Origin: Nicotiana tabacum
Lineage: Eukaryota; Streptophyta; Magnoliopsida; Solanales; Solanaceae
Direction of reading: 5' to 3'
Assembly (NCBI RefSeq): GCF_000715075.1
Contig: NC_134089.1
Span: 107,267,157-107,331,156 of the forward strand
Length of the DNA stretch: 64,000 bases
Shown here: piece after piece, positions 12,258 through 23,530 of the stretch
Layout of the letters: every line of letters starts with the position of its first letter
Position numbering within the stretch: position 1 is the stretch's first letter
Position numbers and translations under genes: made by a program
The notes under the pieces: model-generated
Told to the model about the DNA's origin: nothing
Database searches by the model: none
The model's input: only the letters and a program-made list of their open reading frames with translations

Positions 12258-13234
12258 ATTTGAGTCTGTTTCCTCGTTCCTCCGAGAAAAATATTGAAAA
12301 CGGCAGAACAATTTCTGCCCCAGTTTCGGGGACCTTTCTTGCGTCGCGTCCCTCTGCCATTATCAACCTTTATTTTCCTGCAGTAGAACAAAAAGGATTT
12401 TGTTAGTTTTAATCATGGTGAGCAGCTGTGTCCTTCCTGCTGGGGGATAATTTTTTTCCCCTTCCTTTCCTTGCTTTGCGCCCCCAAAAACTGGTTGGGG
12501 GATAAAGTTGCTTGCTGGGGGTGACATGCCTGCTGGGGATGGTTTTCCATTTATCCCCTCCCTGCTTTCTCTTTTTAGAACAAGTTGTGGCAGTCCTCTT
12601 CAATCCCAAAACCACTCTCTTAGAAGTTTATTTCCTCCCAGAACTGCAAGGCATAGAATGTTATCACTTGGGGATAACCTTTAGGATTGTTAGGGTTATC
12701 TTGCAGCGGATTAATTTTCCTTTCCTGTGGTGTCTGACCACCTCGAACCTAGGTCCGTGATTTATCGACATTCTGCGGGGAAACCTTCTTAGAACCTGGT
12801 CCACAATTCCCTCACCCGTCGTTTTCCACTTTCTTCACGTCACCTTAACTTTCTAAACAATTCGTCCTTTGGTTTTGCAACAAACGCCTTTTGTCTTATT
12901 TCCTCGGCCTTTGGCCTGTCCCATTCGTATTTTGCTTTTGTACCATTTTGGCCTCTGGTTGTAAACTCTGAAAAATCCTTTTCAAAACGAACTTCTAGAA
13001 AGAAATGAAAAAAAAATAGAAAAGGAAAAAAATCTTTCTGAACCAATATGGGTGGGAAAGAAGAAAAGAAAAAAAACTTATCTGGGTGATATGACTGGTC
13101 CTTATGATCATGCTGTGCACCATGGATTCCCGACCTAGTCTATTTGTACCAATCAACCTGCCTGATGACATTACTTGCTGGGGATAAATGGGTGTCCATT
13201 TCTTTGCTAATGTGGATCTTTTTGTCAATTTGTC

Positions 13235-13450
13235 TTGTCGCCTTACAGTGCTCTTCGAGGGGTTTTCACTAATAAGACTCTCTCTTTCCTCTTTCCTCTC
13301 AGCTCCCGGCGCCTTACGGTGCCTGTGAAGGTTTTCACCAATAAGACTCTCTCGTTTTATATCTCTCATCTTTCGTTGCCTTATGGTGCCTGCGAAGGTT
13401 TTCACCATAAGACTCTTTCATTTCGCCCTTCAACGGGGAATTGGGGTGTT
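13235..13450 (-). repeat. Short tandem repeat of about 70 bp, three copies
   Basis: The phrase GCCTTACGGTGCCTGTGAAGG followed by TTTTCACCAATAAGACTCTC occurs three times with variations, starting near 13240, 13310 and 13378. It is in the 3' region of the minus-strand Ogre, separate from the 50-bp array. No coding function seen. Confidence 0.7.
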
Positions 13451-13784
13451 GCCGACATGACTCTCTCTTTCTGAGATTCTTTCTGGCTATCAGTTCATTT
13501 CTCATTTATGATCCCCTTCTTTGCTGGAGATCAGCGTATTATCCTCGGCTTCCATTGTCCTAACTTGGCACTTCTCGGACATTGATCGGGAGGTCTTTTT
13601 GGGCATCGATGTTGGTTTTGTGTGTCAAATTTTAACTTAACTCCGATGGCTGAAGTGTTACAACTCTTGGAATCAACCCTTCTGGATATTCGAAACATAA
13701 TTCCTGCCCCAGTTTTCTTGATTGGGGAATTTTATATTTACACTATGTTGAGCTATGCGCATTATGCACACTATGACCGAGCTG

Positions 13785-13830
13785 TGAGGCACCTACGTAT
13801 CCTTTGAGGAATCAGGTCAAACGTAGTTCC
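13785..13830 (-). repeat. Ogre hairpin motif, copy D
   Basis: On the minus strand this reads GAACTACGTTTGACCTGATTC and then CTCAAAGGATACGTAGGTGC. CTACGT and ACGTAG pair perfectly, and TCCT/AGGA inside can pair again. It lies about 250 bp downstream of the integrase stop. Confidence 0.55.
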
Positions 13831-14074
13831 TAACTTCTCTTGTTTTTCTTTTATCTTTCTCTTCTCTTTTTTTTTTTTAAATTTCTTCTTCTTTTCCATA
13901 TCTTTTTCCATTTAGTGATTCCAAAAGAGGGGTATAAAGAATAACTTAAGGCTCAAAAGGGGGAAGCAAGGGTTAAAAGTGTTTGGATAGAAGAAAGAAT
14001 TGTCTCCGTCATTTCATTATCCAATAAGTACCAAATACAAACAAACGAACCAATAACAACCATAATCGAAGAAA

Positions 14075-15040
14075 TTACACATAATATCTTTTGACTGCAT
14101 CAGAATTAATAGCCATGTTGACACATCTTCCCTCGACATCTGTTAGGCACAAAGCTCCCTTGGACAACACTCTAGTCACGATATAAGGCCCTTGCCAATT
14201 TGGGGCGAACTTGCCTTTTGCTTCGACCTGATGCGGGAGGATCCGTTTCAACACCTGCTTCCCTACTTCAAATTTTCTGGGGCGTACCCTTTTATTGTAC
14301 GCTCTTGCCATTCTTTTCTGATACAACTGGCCATGACAGACTGCTGCCAATCTTTTTTCATCTATTAAGCTCAGCTGCTCTAGCCGAGCTTTGACCCATT
14401 CATCATCATCAATCTTGGCTTCAGCGACAATCCGGAGGGACGGAATTTCGACCTCCGCTGGTATTACTGCCTCAGTTCCGTATACCAACAAATAAGGAGT
14501 TGCACCTATGGAAGTTCGCACTGTGGTGCGATAACCCAACAAAGCAAATGGTAATTTCTCGTGCCATGTTCTAGATCCTTCCACCATCTTCCGCAGTATC
14601 TTCTTGATGTTCTTATTGGCTGCTTCGACCGCTCCATTCGCCTTGGGACGATATGGGGTGGAATTGCGATGTGTAATCTTGAATTGTTGGCATACCTCTC
14701 TCATCAGGCTGCTGTTAAGGTTTGCACCATTATCCGTGATGATCACTTTTGGGATCCCAAATCTGCAGATGATATGGGAGTGAACAAAATCCACCACTGC
14801 CTTTTTAGTTACCGACTTGAAGGTTTTAGCCTCAACCCATTTGGTGAAGTAGTCGATGGTCACCAGAATGAACCTATGGCCGTTGGACGCTACCGGCTCG
14901 ATAGGCCCAATGACATCCATGCCCCATGCGACAAATGGCTAGGGCGCTGACATCGTATGTAACTCTGTTGGTGGAGAATGAATCAGATCTCCATGTATCT
15001 GACACTGATGGCATTTCCTCACGAAAGTGATACAGTTATG
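14075..15040 (-). pseudogene. Ogre integrase
   Basis: Integrase inserts the cDNA into the genome. The zinc-binding HHCC region is read at about 15060-14950 (CITFVRKCHQCQIHGDLIHS) but in a shifted frame and with a TAG in place of Trp just before the core. The catalytic core, open from 14920, shows the three acidic positions in GMDVIGPIEP, ITDNGANLNS and the Glu of NGAVEAANKN. A C-terminal GPYIVTRVLSKGALCL region (GPY/F-type module) follows, and the frame ends at 14075 with KRYYV. Homologous motifs occur in the other two gypsy elements. Confidence 0.85.
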
Positions 15041-16164
15041 TTCCATAGTGAGCCAATAGTACCCTGCCCCGAAGAATCTTCTTTTCCAATACATATCCAC
15101 TCATATGTGGCTCGCAAACTCCAGCATGCACCTCTGCCATAACCGTCATGGCTTGACCGACGTCTATACATCTTAACAATCCCAAGTCCGGGGTTCTTCT
15201 GTACAACACCCCTTCGCTAAGGAAGAAACCATTCGACAAACGCCGAAGGGCTCTTTTTTGGTCTCCAGTGGCTTGTTCCGGATATATCCCCATTTTGAGG
15301 TACTCCTTTATATCATGAAACCAAGGCTCGCCATCTACTTCCTCTTCTACCGCGTTGCAATAAGCATGCTGATCACGAACCTGAATGTGCAACGAGTCAA
15401 CATACATTTTGTCGGGGTGGTGTAAAATTGATGCTAAGGTGGCCAAAGCATCGGCAACCTCGTTATGGACTCTTGGGATATGTTTAAACTCCACTGATCG
15501 AAATCGCTTGCTCAGATCATCCAAACACTGTCGATAGGGTATGAGTTTCAAATCCCGTGTTTCCCACTCACCCTGAATATTATGTACCAAGAGGTCCGAG
15601 TCTCCCAAGACCAGAACGTCTTAGACATCCATGTCTGCAGCTAATCGCAAACCCAAAATGCAGGCTTCGTACTCGACCATATTATTGGTGCAATAGAAGC
15701 GTAGTTGAGCTATAACAGGATAGTGACGTCCTGTTTCAGAAATGAGTAATGCTCCTATTCCAACCCCTTTCGCGTTCGCGGCTCCATCGAAGAAAAGCTT
15801 CCAACCCGGTTCCTCGGGTAATTCCAGCTCCCATGTATGCATTACTTCTTCGTCGGGAAAATACGTTCTTAAAGGCTCGTATTGTTCATCAACGGGATTC
15901 TCTGCCAAATGGTCGGCCAGCGCTTGGGCTTTCATGGCCGTCCTCAGCACATAGACGATATCAAACTCTGTGAGCAAAATTTGCCATTTTGCTAACCTCC
16001 CTGTAGGCATAGATTTCTGAAAAATGTACTTCAATGGGTCCAAACGAGATATGAGATAAGTAGTATACGAGGACAGGTAGTGCTTCAACTTCTGAGCCAC
16101 CCAAGTTAGGGCGAGTGTACTTGACCTCGTACACTGTGAACTTCTTGCTAAGATAATAAATGGC
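15041..16164 (-). pseudogene. Ogre RNase H and connection to integrase
   Basis: The segment runs from the RT connection to the integrase N-terminus. The archaeal-type RNase H core of Tat elements is seen as WKLFFDGAANAKGVGIGALL, then NNMVEYEACILGLRLA, then GDSDLLVHNIQGEW, and VADALATLA near the end. A TAA near 15618 interrupts the core (DV-stop-DVLVLGD), probably from CAA. A one-base insertion near 15055 shifts the frame into integrase (the HEK...LRAGYYWL motif is displaced). It joins RT through a frameshift near 16165-16200. Confidence 0.8.
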
Positions 16165-17533
16165 CTACTCCTTCCTTCCTGTGACATCGTGTTGCCCCAG
16201 TACACAACCAAATGAATTCTCCAGGACCGTTAGATAAAGAATTAATGGCCTCCCTGGCTCAGGTGGAACCAACACAGGTGGATTGGACAGATACCCTATG
16301 ATTTGGTCGAAAGCCTCTTGACACTCCGCTGTCCAGTCTACCGCAGCATCTTTTTTCAGCAGTCGAAATATGGGTTCACAAGTCGCCGTGAGTTGGACGA
16401 TGACCCTGCTGATATACTTTAGCCTCCCCAATAGATTCATTACCTCCGTCTTGTTCTTTGGTGGTGGCAAATCTCGAATGGATTTGATCTTGGATGGGTC
16501 TAACTCAATACCCCGTCGACTAACGATGAATCCTAATAGCTTTCCTGATGGAACCCCGAATGCGCATTTGGCCGAGTTGAGCTTGATATCATACCTTCGG
16601 AGTCTTTGAAAAAATCTCCTTAGGTCTGCTACATGGTCTGCCTGTCGCCAAGATTTTATGATCACATCATCTACGTACACCTCAATTTCTTTGTGTATCA
16701 TGTCGTGAAACACAGTAGTCATTGCTCGCATGTACGTTGCCCCAGCATTCTTCAGTCCGAATGGCATGACTCGATAGCAGTAAGTTCCCCATGGTGTAAT
16801 GAAAGCCGTCTTTTCCGCATCTTCTTCATCCATTAAGATCTGATGATATCCTGCATAGTAGTCCACAAAGGATCTGATCTCTCGCCCAGCGCAATTATCG
16901 ATCAGGATATGGATGTTGGGCAACGGAAAGTTATCCTTAGGAATTGCTTTGTTGAGATTGCGGTAGTCAACGCACACCCTGATTTTCCCGTCCTTTTTCG
17001 GAACTGGTACCACATTGGCCAACCACTCGGGATATCGAGTGACCCGAATGACCTTCGCATGCAGCTGCTTAATCACCTCTTCTTTGATCTTTACACTTAT
17101 TTCTGTTTTAAATTTCCTTAGCTTTTCCTTGACCGGAGGGTATGCCGGGTCAGTGGGCAATTTGTGAACCACTAGATTGGTGCTTAATCCCGGCATATCA
17201 TCATATGACCATGCAAAAACATCTTTGAATTCCACGAGGGTTTTGATCAATTCTTCCCTGACGTTTGGCTCAATGTGGATGCTGATTTTGGTTTCTCTAA
17301 CGTTATCCGCATCTCCTAGATTCACAGCCTCAATGTCATTTAGGTTAGGCTTGGGTTTCTCTTCAAATTGGCACAGTTCTCGGTTTATCTCTTCAAAGGC
17401 TTCATCCTCATCATATTCAAACTCATTGTCACAAACGACCTCTTGTATTATTAAGTCGGAGTCGGATTGATTTATTAGACTAGGTCGAAGATCCGCTGTG
17501 CATGCCATGTCATTAGAACTAGTAAAAAGAGAA
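16165..17533 (-). pseudogene. Ogre reverse transcriptase
   Basis: This is the best-preserved domain of the element, open for about 455 codons. It starts at the splice acceptor at 17533 and includes ACTADLRPSLINQS, the RT fingers (PVPKKDGKIRVCVDYRNLN), PFGLKNAGATYMRAM, the catalytic YVDD in EVYVDDVIIKS, and LLGFIVSRRGIELDP. The polypeptide continues into the thumb (NLLGRLKYISRVI) and then loses frame near 16165-16200, before the RNase H connection. It is expressed, in element logic, after splicing out the intron at 17534-17694. Confidence 0.85.
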
Positions 17534-17694
17534 CTGTTCAGAAAGAAAAAGAACAAAACAAAATTAAAATGAGACAAAAGAAGAGAATTTTATTAAACTT
17601 GCGGGATAACAGGGTTCACACTTTTACAAAAAAAAAAATTGGATTACACCCTGGAATAATCCGAACAAGAAAAGCAAAAATCAAAGCCTACTAC
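17534..17694 (-). other. Putative Ogre intron between protease and RT
   Basis: On the minus strand the donor GTAGTAGG overlaps the TAG stop of the protease frame (TCC-TA|G). The acceptor TTTCTTTCTGAACAG ends at 17534 after a long pyrimidine-rich stretch. Joining the two sides leaves two bases upstream and one downstream, so the protease frame runs directly into the RT frame (GES-Y-SLFTSSNDM). The length is 161 bp. Unspliced RNA would stop at the donor. An intron in this place is described for Ogre elements; its use here is inferred. Confidence 0.7.
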
Positions 17695-19082
17695 TAGGAC
17701 TCCCCCCGGATAGGAAGAGGAGTAACCGTCCAATTGTTGGTTTTGGCCTCAGGCCCCACAAATTGTATGTCCGCTCTGCCGGAACTTTCTCCAACTTCTA
17801 CCATATTGACATCAGCGAATAGCCTCTCGAAACTCTGATTCAGGTCCCCGTCCATCCCCATCAATGGTCCGAGAATTTTTGGGACCACTGACCCCTTGGC
17901 ACTTGCTCTAACAAAAGATCTTGAGATACATGGCACAGGTTTGGGAAGAAACCAGACTTTCTTCTTCATTTTCCGCGCTCGCTTTACATCTGCCGCAGTT
18001 GGTTTGAACCCCAACCCAAAGGTTTCCAAATTCTTGGGCAAGGAGACAGGTTGGACAATCCCCTGAAGTTCAACCCCTAGGCCTTTTCCCGGCACAAACC
18101 CATTACCCAGCATCTCTGAGACCATCATGATCGTTGCAGAAGCTACCCTAGGGTGCTGAATGATCTCACCCTTAGAAATCTTGCTTGCCGATATCGCATC
18201 GAAAATCTGGTAGATCCAGGGACCCTTGTCATCATTGGTCTCTATGAAGGGCACAATGGTGCCACCCATGGTGCACGCAGTGTCCTCGCCGTGCAGTATG
18301 ACCTCTTGTCTATCCCACTCGAACTTGACCATTTGATGCAAGGTGGAAGGCACTGCTTTAGCTGCGTGGATCCACGGTCATCCCAACATAAGGTTATAAG
18401 ATACCGCGGCATCTAATAACTAGAACTCCATGGTGAACTGGACTGGACCGATGGTCAATTCAAGTACAATATCCCCCACGGTGGCTGTTCCATTTCCGTC
18501 AAATTCTCGGACGCAAATGCTATTCTTGTGGATTCTTCCGTGGTCGATCTTTAACTGGTTCAAGGTGGATAATGGACAAATATTGGCACTTGAGCCGTTA
18601 TCCACCAATGCCCGGTTAACTGCCGAATCTTCACATTTGACAATTAGGTAAAGAGCTTTATTATGCTCTGTGCCTTCCACTGGCAGATCATTATCTGAGA
18701 ATGTTACCATGTTCACCTCGAAAATTTTGTTGGCAATCGTTTCCAGGTGATTTACAGAAATCTCGTTAGGCACATGGGCTTCATTTAGTATCTTCATCAG
18801 GGCCCGACGATGTTCATCAGAATGGATTAGTAATGATAGCAGCGAGATTTGGGCCGGTGTTTTCTTCAACAGTTCGACCACGGAATAATCCTGCACTTTC
18901 ATCTTCCTCAAGAATTCCTCAGCTTCTTCTTCTGACACAGGTTTCTTGGTTGTAGCTAGGTTGGGTCTTCTCAACTCCACCGGAGCAAAACACCGTCCTG
19001 ATCGAGTCAGCCCATGCGCTTCACAACTATCTTCCTCCACCTGTTTTCCTTTGTACATCACCACTGCCTTCTCATATTTCAA
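17695..19082 (-). pseudogene. Ogre aspartic protease with G-patch domain
   Basis: The protease region carries RALVDNGSSANICPLSTL, with the D-N-G-S-S active-site motif, between 18590 and 18640. It follows the conserved NEAHVPNEISVNHLETIANK segment. A TAG near 18418 (FEF-stop-LLD, probably from CAG) and a TGA near 18380 (LMLG-stop-PWIH, probably from CGA) break it. Downstream the frame reads a G-patch-like stretch, EMLGNGFVPGKGLG, then FGLGFKPTAADVKRARK, typical of Ogre polyproteins and absent from most gypsy elements. It ends at the stop that overlaps the intron donor. Confidence 0.8.
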
Positions 19083-20258
19083 GGCACGGCCTTGCTATCA
19101 ATCATCGGTAGTTGGACTACAGGCTTTATGGTGACCAGTTCCCTATATACCCCTTTCAACACAACTGCGGGTGTGGGTGGAGTCCCTGACATTACCAACT
19201 TGGCTGGCTCGGGTTTCTTTATTACGGTGGGCAGACTCTTTCCCAATATCACTACTGGCTTGACGCCTTCCCCCTGCGACTGTACCCTTGGTCTTCCACC
19301 GGTCGATCCCTCTGTCAAAGCGGCTTGGATAGTCATCACTGTCTGTGATGGTCTCATTGGCTCTCCTCCCTCATATACCAACTCGGTCATGTGAGTTTCG
19401 CGGTATACTGGCAATGGGTTCTGGTTGATGTTGGGTGCCTCCGGCGCCTGGACCTCGATTTTGTTGGCATCAATAAGATCTTGTATTGCCTGCCTCAGCC
19501 TCCAACATTTTTCAGTATCATACCCCAGCATTCCTGAGCAGTACTCACAGCTTATCGATCTGTCCAAATTTTGGGGTGGGGGGTTTTGCTCTCTAGGTTC
19601 GACAGGACTCACCAAACCCAACCGTCTCAATTTGTGGAATACAGCGGTATAGGTCTCTCCCAACTCAGTAAAGGCTCTATGTTTTTGTAGCCTATCATTT
19701 CTAGCAGCTTGACTCCCTCGAAAGCCTGCCCCCGGAGGATTCCTGTACGTTCTTGGTGGAGGATAGGTGTTTTGTGGTGGTGCATGTGTGTTCTGGGGAG
19801 CCGGCGCATGCCATTGCGGGCGAACCGAAGGCTGAGTGTATGTTTGGGCTTGGTGTACGGAGAAGTGTGGTTCTTGAGGTGGATAGTAGTGCTGTGGTGG
19901 GCTGTATGGGTAGTTTGGCCTGTGGGGTCTGGGTTGGTTGTAGTATGGTTTGCCGGACTTGGCCTAACTGCTTGCCTCAATCGTGGCAATTTCTTCTTTC
20001 TTCCTCCTTCCCAGCGCACCTCCGGTGCCGCTCTGAATAGCCTGGGTCGTTGCCTTGAGTGCCGAGTAATTCAGGATTTTGTCAGACCTCAGACCTTCTT
20101 CTATCATGACCCTTATCTTCACTACTTCATTGAAGGATTTTCCAACCATCGTCACCAAGTGACCAAAGTAAGTTGGATCCAGTGTTTACAAGAAGTAGTC
20201 CACCATTTCTCCCTCTCTCATGGGAGGATCAACTCTGGCTGTTTGTTCTCTCCAGCGG
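19079..20258 (-). pseudogene. Ogre gag, N-terminal half deleted
   Basis: This begins in the middle of the gag domain (RWREQTARVDPPMREGEMVD) directly after the ORF1 coiled coil, so the first roughly 150 residues of gag are missing. It continues with VGKSFNEVVKIRVMIEEGL, a Pro/Tyr/His-rich linker, and the zinc knuckle CEYCSGMLGYDTEKC, in which the expected His is Tyr. Stops occur near 20188 (TAA) and 19963 (TAG). A one-base deletion at about 19075 (TGGAAA to TGAAA) shifts it out of the protease frame. With the capsid half gone, this copy could not make particles alone. Confidence 0.75.
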
Positions 20259-22014
20259 AAACATCTCCATTTGTCTTTCCATTCTGGTCATTGCATCGTA
20301 ACAGCGCCTTCTGTCGGCTTGGGCATCTCGTGCTTGTTTGAAGATCCGTTCCTGAAGAGTGGAGTTCGTTTTCCTTAATATCCCGATGCTCATTTCATAA
20401 TCCCTTATGACTTGTTGCAGACACTGCCTCCGGACCATTGTACCTTTTGCCCATCTGACTTTCATTCTTGCTATGCAAGCTCCGATCTCTCCAATTCTTC
20501 CCGGCTTTCGCTGACTTGATCTCTCAACTCGGCTGTCAATCTTTCGTTGGAGCGATGTTTTTGCCGGTCGCTGTTACTCTTGTTGACTTGGCGAATGCGG
20601 TCTTTTAGTGTCTGGTTTTCTTTGGCTAATTTATTCTTTTCACCCCGCTCGGAGGCGATTTGCACGTTGTTCTCAAATATAAGCCTTTCAACTTGTTGCT
20701 TTAGCTTCCCGATTTCAGCCCGGTAGCCTTCCTCCCTTTTTAACCAGCCCCACTGTGCATGCGATAATTCCGCAAAGTCTTGGACGTGAGCTCTCTTAGT
20801 TGGTCTCTGGAGCTCAAGCTCTCTTCTGTACCACGTGAGGAATTTTGGCGACACTTCGCCCATGGCCTGATCTTGTACACAAGTATCTACTTTCAGGGTT
20901 TGACATTCATTCCAGATTCTCCGAACGACTGCTTCAGGGAACTGCCCACCAGGCCCGATTTCGACTACCTGGCCGCTGAGATCCTCTTCCTTTGGGACTA
21001 TTTGGTATCGCCCTAATTGTCTCAACACTCTGCATGGTGCGTAGGGCTGGATACTTTGGATACCATCAACAACAAATGAGATTCGGTGGCTGACATGTGT
21101 ATGATTTCATTTATGGGTAGCCACCCAAATGCCCATTCTATCTGGTTTGCTGAAACAGAGCGCAGTAGCGTGACCCATTCGGCAACCCCTTCTGGCAAGC
21201 TGAACCCGTTGATCCTGGTGGGAAACTCTTCTATACAAGTCTTTTGTGATGACCCATATTTCAGAAACTGAGGGCGATGACATAGATGCTCTATCATCCA
21301 CATTTGCAGTAGTATATTACATCCCTCAAAGAAACCTCCTCCGGTTTTGCAAACAGTGAGTGCACGGAAAATGTCTGCTATTATCATTGGCGCTAGAGTG
21401 CTGTTGTTTTGCTTGAGCAAAGTGCTGACGACCCCAGCGATTTGTATGTTAATTTTCCCATCCTTTCTAGGGAATACCAAAAAGCCCAGAAAGGCTATCA
21501 TAAAAGCAATACACCTATGCCTCCCCCAATTCAACCAGCTTTCCCCACTGGAGATCTTACTCTCGGGATTGTTGAACCCTCCAAGATGACCGTACCTATC
21601 GTACAGAAATGCCAAACTACAAAACCCTTTTGATAACTCTGGGTTGTGTACCGTTCTGCAGATCTTTACGGTGTCTAGGAACTTGTGTATGGTCATGGTC
21701 CTTGGTGCAATGAGATACTGTTCTTTCATAGGGATTTTAGGACATCCAATGTACCCTGCCAACTCCTCCAGCGTCGAGGTGAGTTCAAAGTCCGAGAAGT
21801 GAAATACATTGTGTGCCGAGTCCCAAAATGAAATTAAAGCCCTGATAATGTCCCCTCACGGATCGATGTCCAGCAATCCAACCAAATTTCCCAAGTATAT
21901 TTTGATTGTATCTCGCCCTGATTCTTCTAAGTCGTTCCACCACATGCATAAGCCCAAAGGAACTTTGTTTATAATGGCCTCAGATGAACTCTTACTCGTG
22001 CTCATTCTGCACAT
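20259..22014 (-). pseudogene. Ogre ORF1, broken and fused to gag
   Basis: Homologue of the plus-strand ORF1. Its start lies at the same AATAAATGTGCAG context near 22014. The globular part shows HNVFHFSDFELTSTLEELAG, AFMIAFLGFLVFPRKDGKIN and LLQMWMIEHLCHRPQFL. The coiled-coil part (20471-20900) shows KLKQQVERLIFENNVQI. A TGA near 21856 interrupts it (DP-stop-GDII, where the other copy has CGG, consistent with CGA to TGA). A frameshift lies near 21030 and another near 20467. Near 20258 it runs into mid-gag through a deletion, so the ORF1 C-terminus and the spacer are gone. Confidence 0.7.
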
Positions 22015-23149
22015 TTATTAAGGTGATTTTAGATGAAAGAAAAAAATCTTTATTTTGACTCCAAAACATTTTTCCGTTTTTCCATTAATAGCAAAAAATC
22101 TTTATTTTGACTCCAAAACATTTTTCCGTTTTTCCCTTAATTTGGAGAAAGTAAAACTAACTTTCCCGACACGGCCTTTCAGCTCTTCAAGGGTGAAGAT
22201 TTTGAGGTTGTGGGACTTTAACTGGCCAAAAGGTAAGAAAAATGGCGAAAGGCGGCCGTTTGTGCGAAGACAGCCTTCTGTCGCCCCTTTCGGGAACATT
22301 CGGCTATTCCCGCAAAATGGCCTCACTCGCCCCCCTTTTTTTGTGAAAGAAGCAATATATGTATATACATGTGTTTATATATTTACATATATATTTTATT
22401 ATATATCATTATTAGTGAACAGGGAGTTGGACCCGATAAGGGTTGCCTACGAATCCCACATCCGGTGAGAATCAAACCGACGTAGTTCGGGTAAGAAAAT
22501 TATCTAAATCACGGATCCCATTTTCTTTCTCGAAAATCAAAATTATTTGGCCATTGATCTTTCCCAAAATTTATATCATCTTTTCATTTTCCCGTTATCA
22601 CCCACCGGTCAACATGCAAATTCGAAGCAAATTAAATGCGCTAACAGACAAGATGCCACAAGATGGTCTTTTTGTTCCAGGTTGCTATTCCTAGATGGGC
22701 CCAACCCCTGTGTTGAGCCCCCTAAGTCATATGCAACATGATGCAAATAAGCGTTTTCCTACTAGGGATCCGGCATGAAGTTATGTTTTACTAAGTTTCA
22801 AACTGGGCTTTGTTCTAGACCTGGCTTACCTGAGCGTACAACTCGAGTCGAGGAGGGGGCTACGTACCGGGGACCCGCGGGGTCGTCCGGCTTTGTAACT
22901 TATCCGAGCCTCTTTCTACTTGGGCATGACACTAATAGAATAGGGAGTCTCGACCAACGAGCTTCTCCCCGAAGGTAAGAAGAGAAGGATTTCGGCACAA
23001 TTTATATACAGTTCAGATAATATCAAAACGGTAAAAGCATCATTTAGCACATTATGCATATATCATGTAGCATAATCAGATAAAACCAAATATAACAATT
23101 TATCTAAGCTCGAATTTCTAACCCTGAACCAGTGGTTCTGGGTTAATTG
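22015..23149 (-). other. 5' leader of the minus-strand Ogre
   Basis: About 1.1 kb between the primer-binding site and ORF1. It contains a TA-rich run (about 22358-22410), a direct repeat of about 45 bp (22042-22130, AAAAAATCTTTATTTTGACTCC twice), and hairpin-motif copy C (22431-22490). No gene seen. Confidence 0.6.
22431..22490 (-). repeat. Ogre hairpin motif, copy C
   Basis: On the minus strand it reads GAACTACGTCGGTTTGATTC, then TCACCGGATGTGGGATTCGTAGG, then CAACCCTTATCGGGTCC. CTACG and CGTAG can pair. The last part matches copy A in the other element, so the motif is shared between the two families. Confidence 0.6.
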
Positions 23150-23167
23150 TGCCCAGCAGAGTCGCCA
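23150..23167 (-). other. Primer-binding site of the minus-strand Ogre
   Basis: The minus strand reads TGGCGACTCTGCTGGGCA just inside the LTR. This is the plus-strand Ogre site with one mismatch near its 3' end, which marks the junction of the 5' LTR and the leader. Confidence 0.7.
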
Positions 23168-23530
23168 GAGCTGTCACGCCTCCTTTTTCCGCCCCGCGAG
23201 GGGCGTAGGGAGTTTTTTCCATTTAAAGGACAATCGAAACGGGATTTGTTTGTTTCAGAGTCGCCACTTGGGAGATTTAGGGTGTCCCAAGTCACCAATT
23301 TTAATCCCGAATCGAGAAAAAGAATGACTACATATTACAGTCTGCGTACCAGAAATCTGGATAAGGAATTTTGTTAACCCGGGAGAAGGTGTTAGGCATT
23401 CCCGAATTCCGTGGTTCTAGCACGGTCGCTCAACTGTCATATTTGGCTTGATTATCTGATTTAATACATGTTGAACCTATGTGCAAAATTTAGCTTTTAA
23501 TCGCTTTTATCATTTACTGTTATTTTTTAT

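Larger units (their letters stand above)
10453..14074 (-). other. 3' untranslated region of the minus-strand Ogre
   Basis: About 3.6 kb between integrase and the polypurine tract without a gene. From right to left on the plus strand it holds a purine-rich run after integrase, hairpin-motif copy D (13785-13830), a threefold repeat of about 70 bp (13235-13450), several CTGCTGGGGA-type decamers, the 50-bp tandem array (about 11190-12257), and CTG-rich stretches at 10660-10715. Long repeat-bearing 3' regions are known in Ogre elements. Confidence 0.65.
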
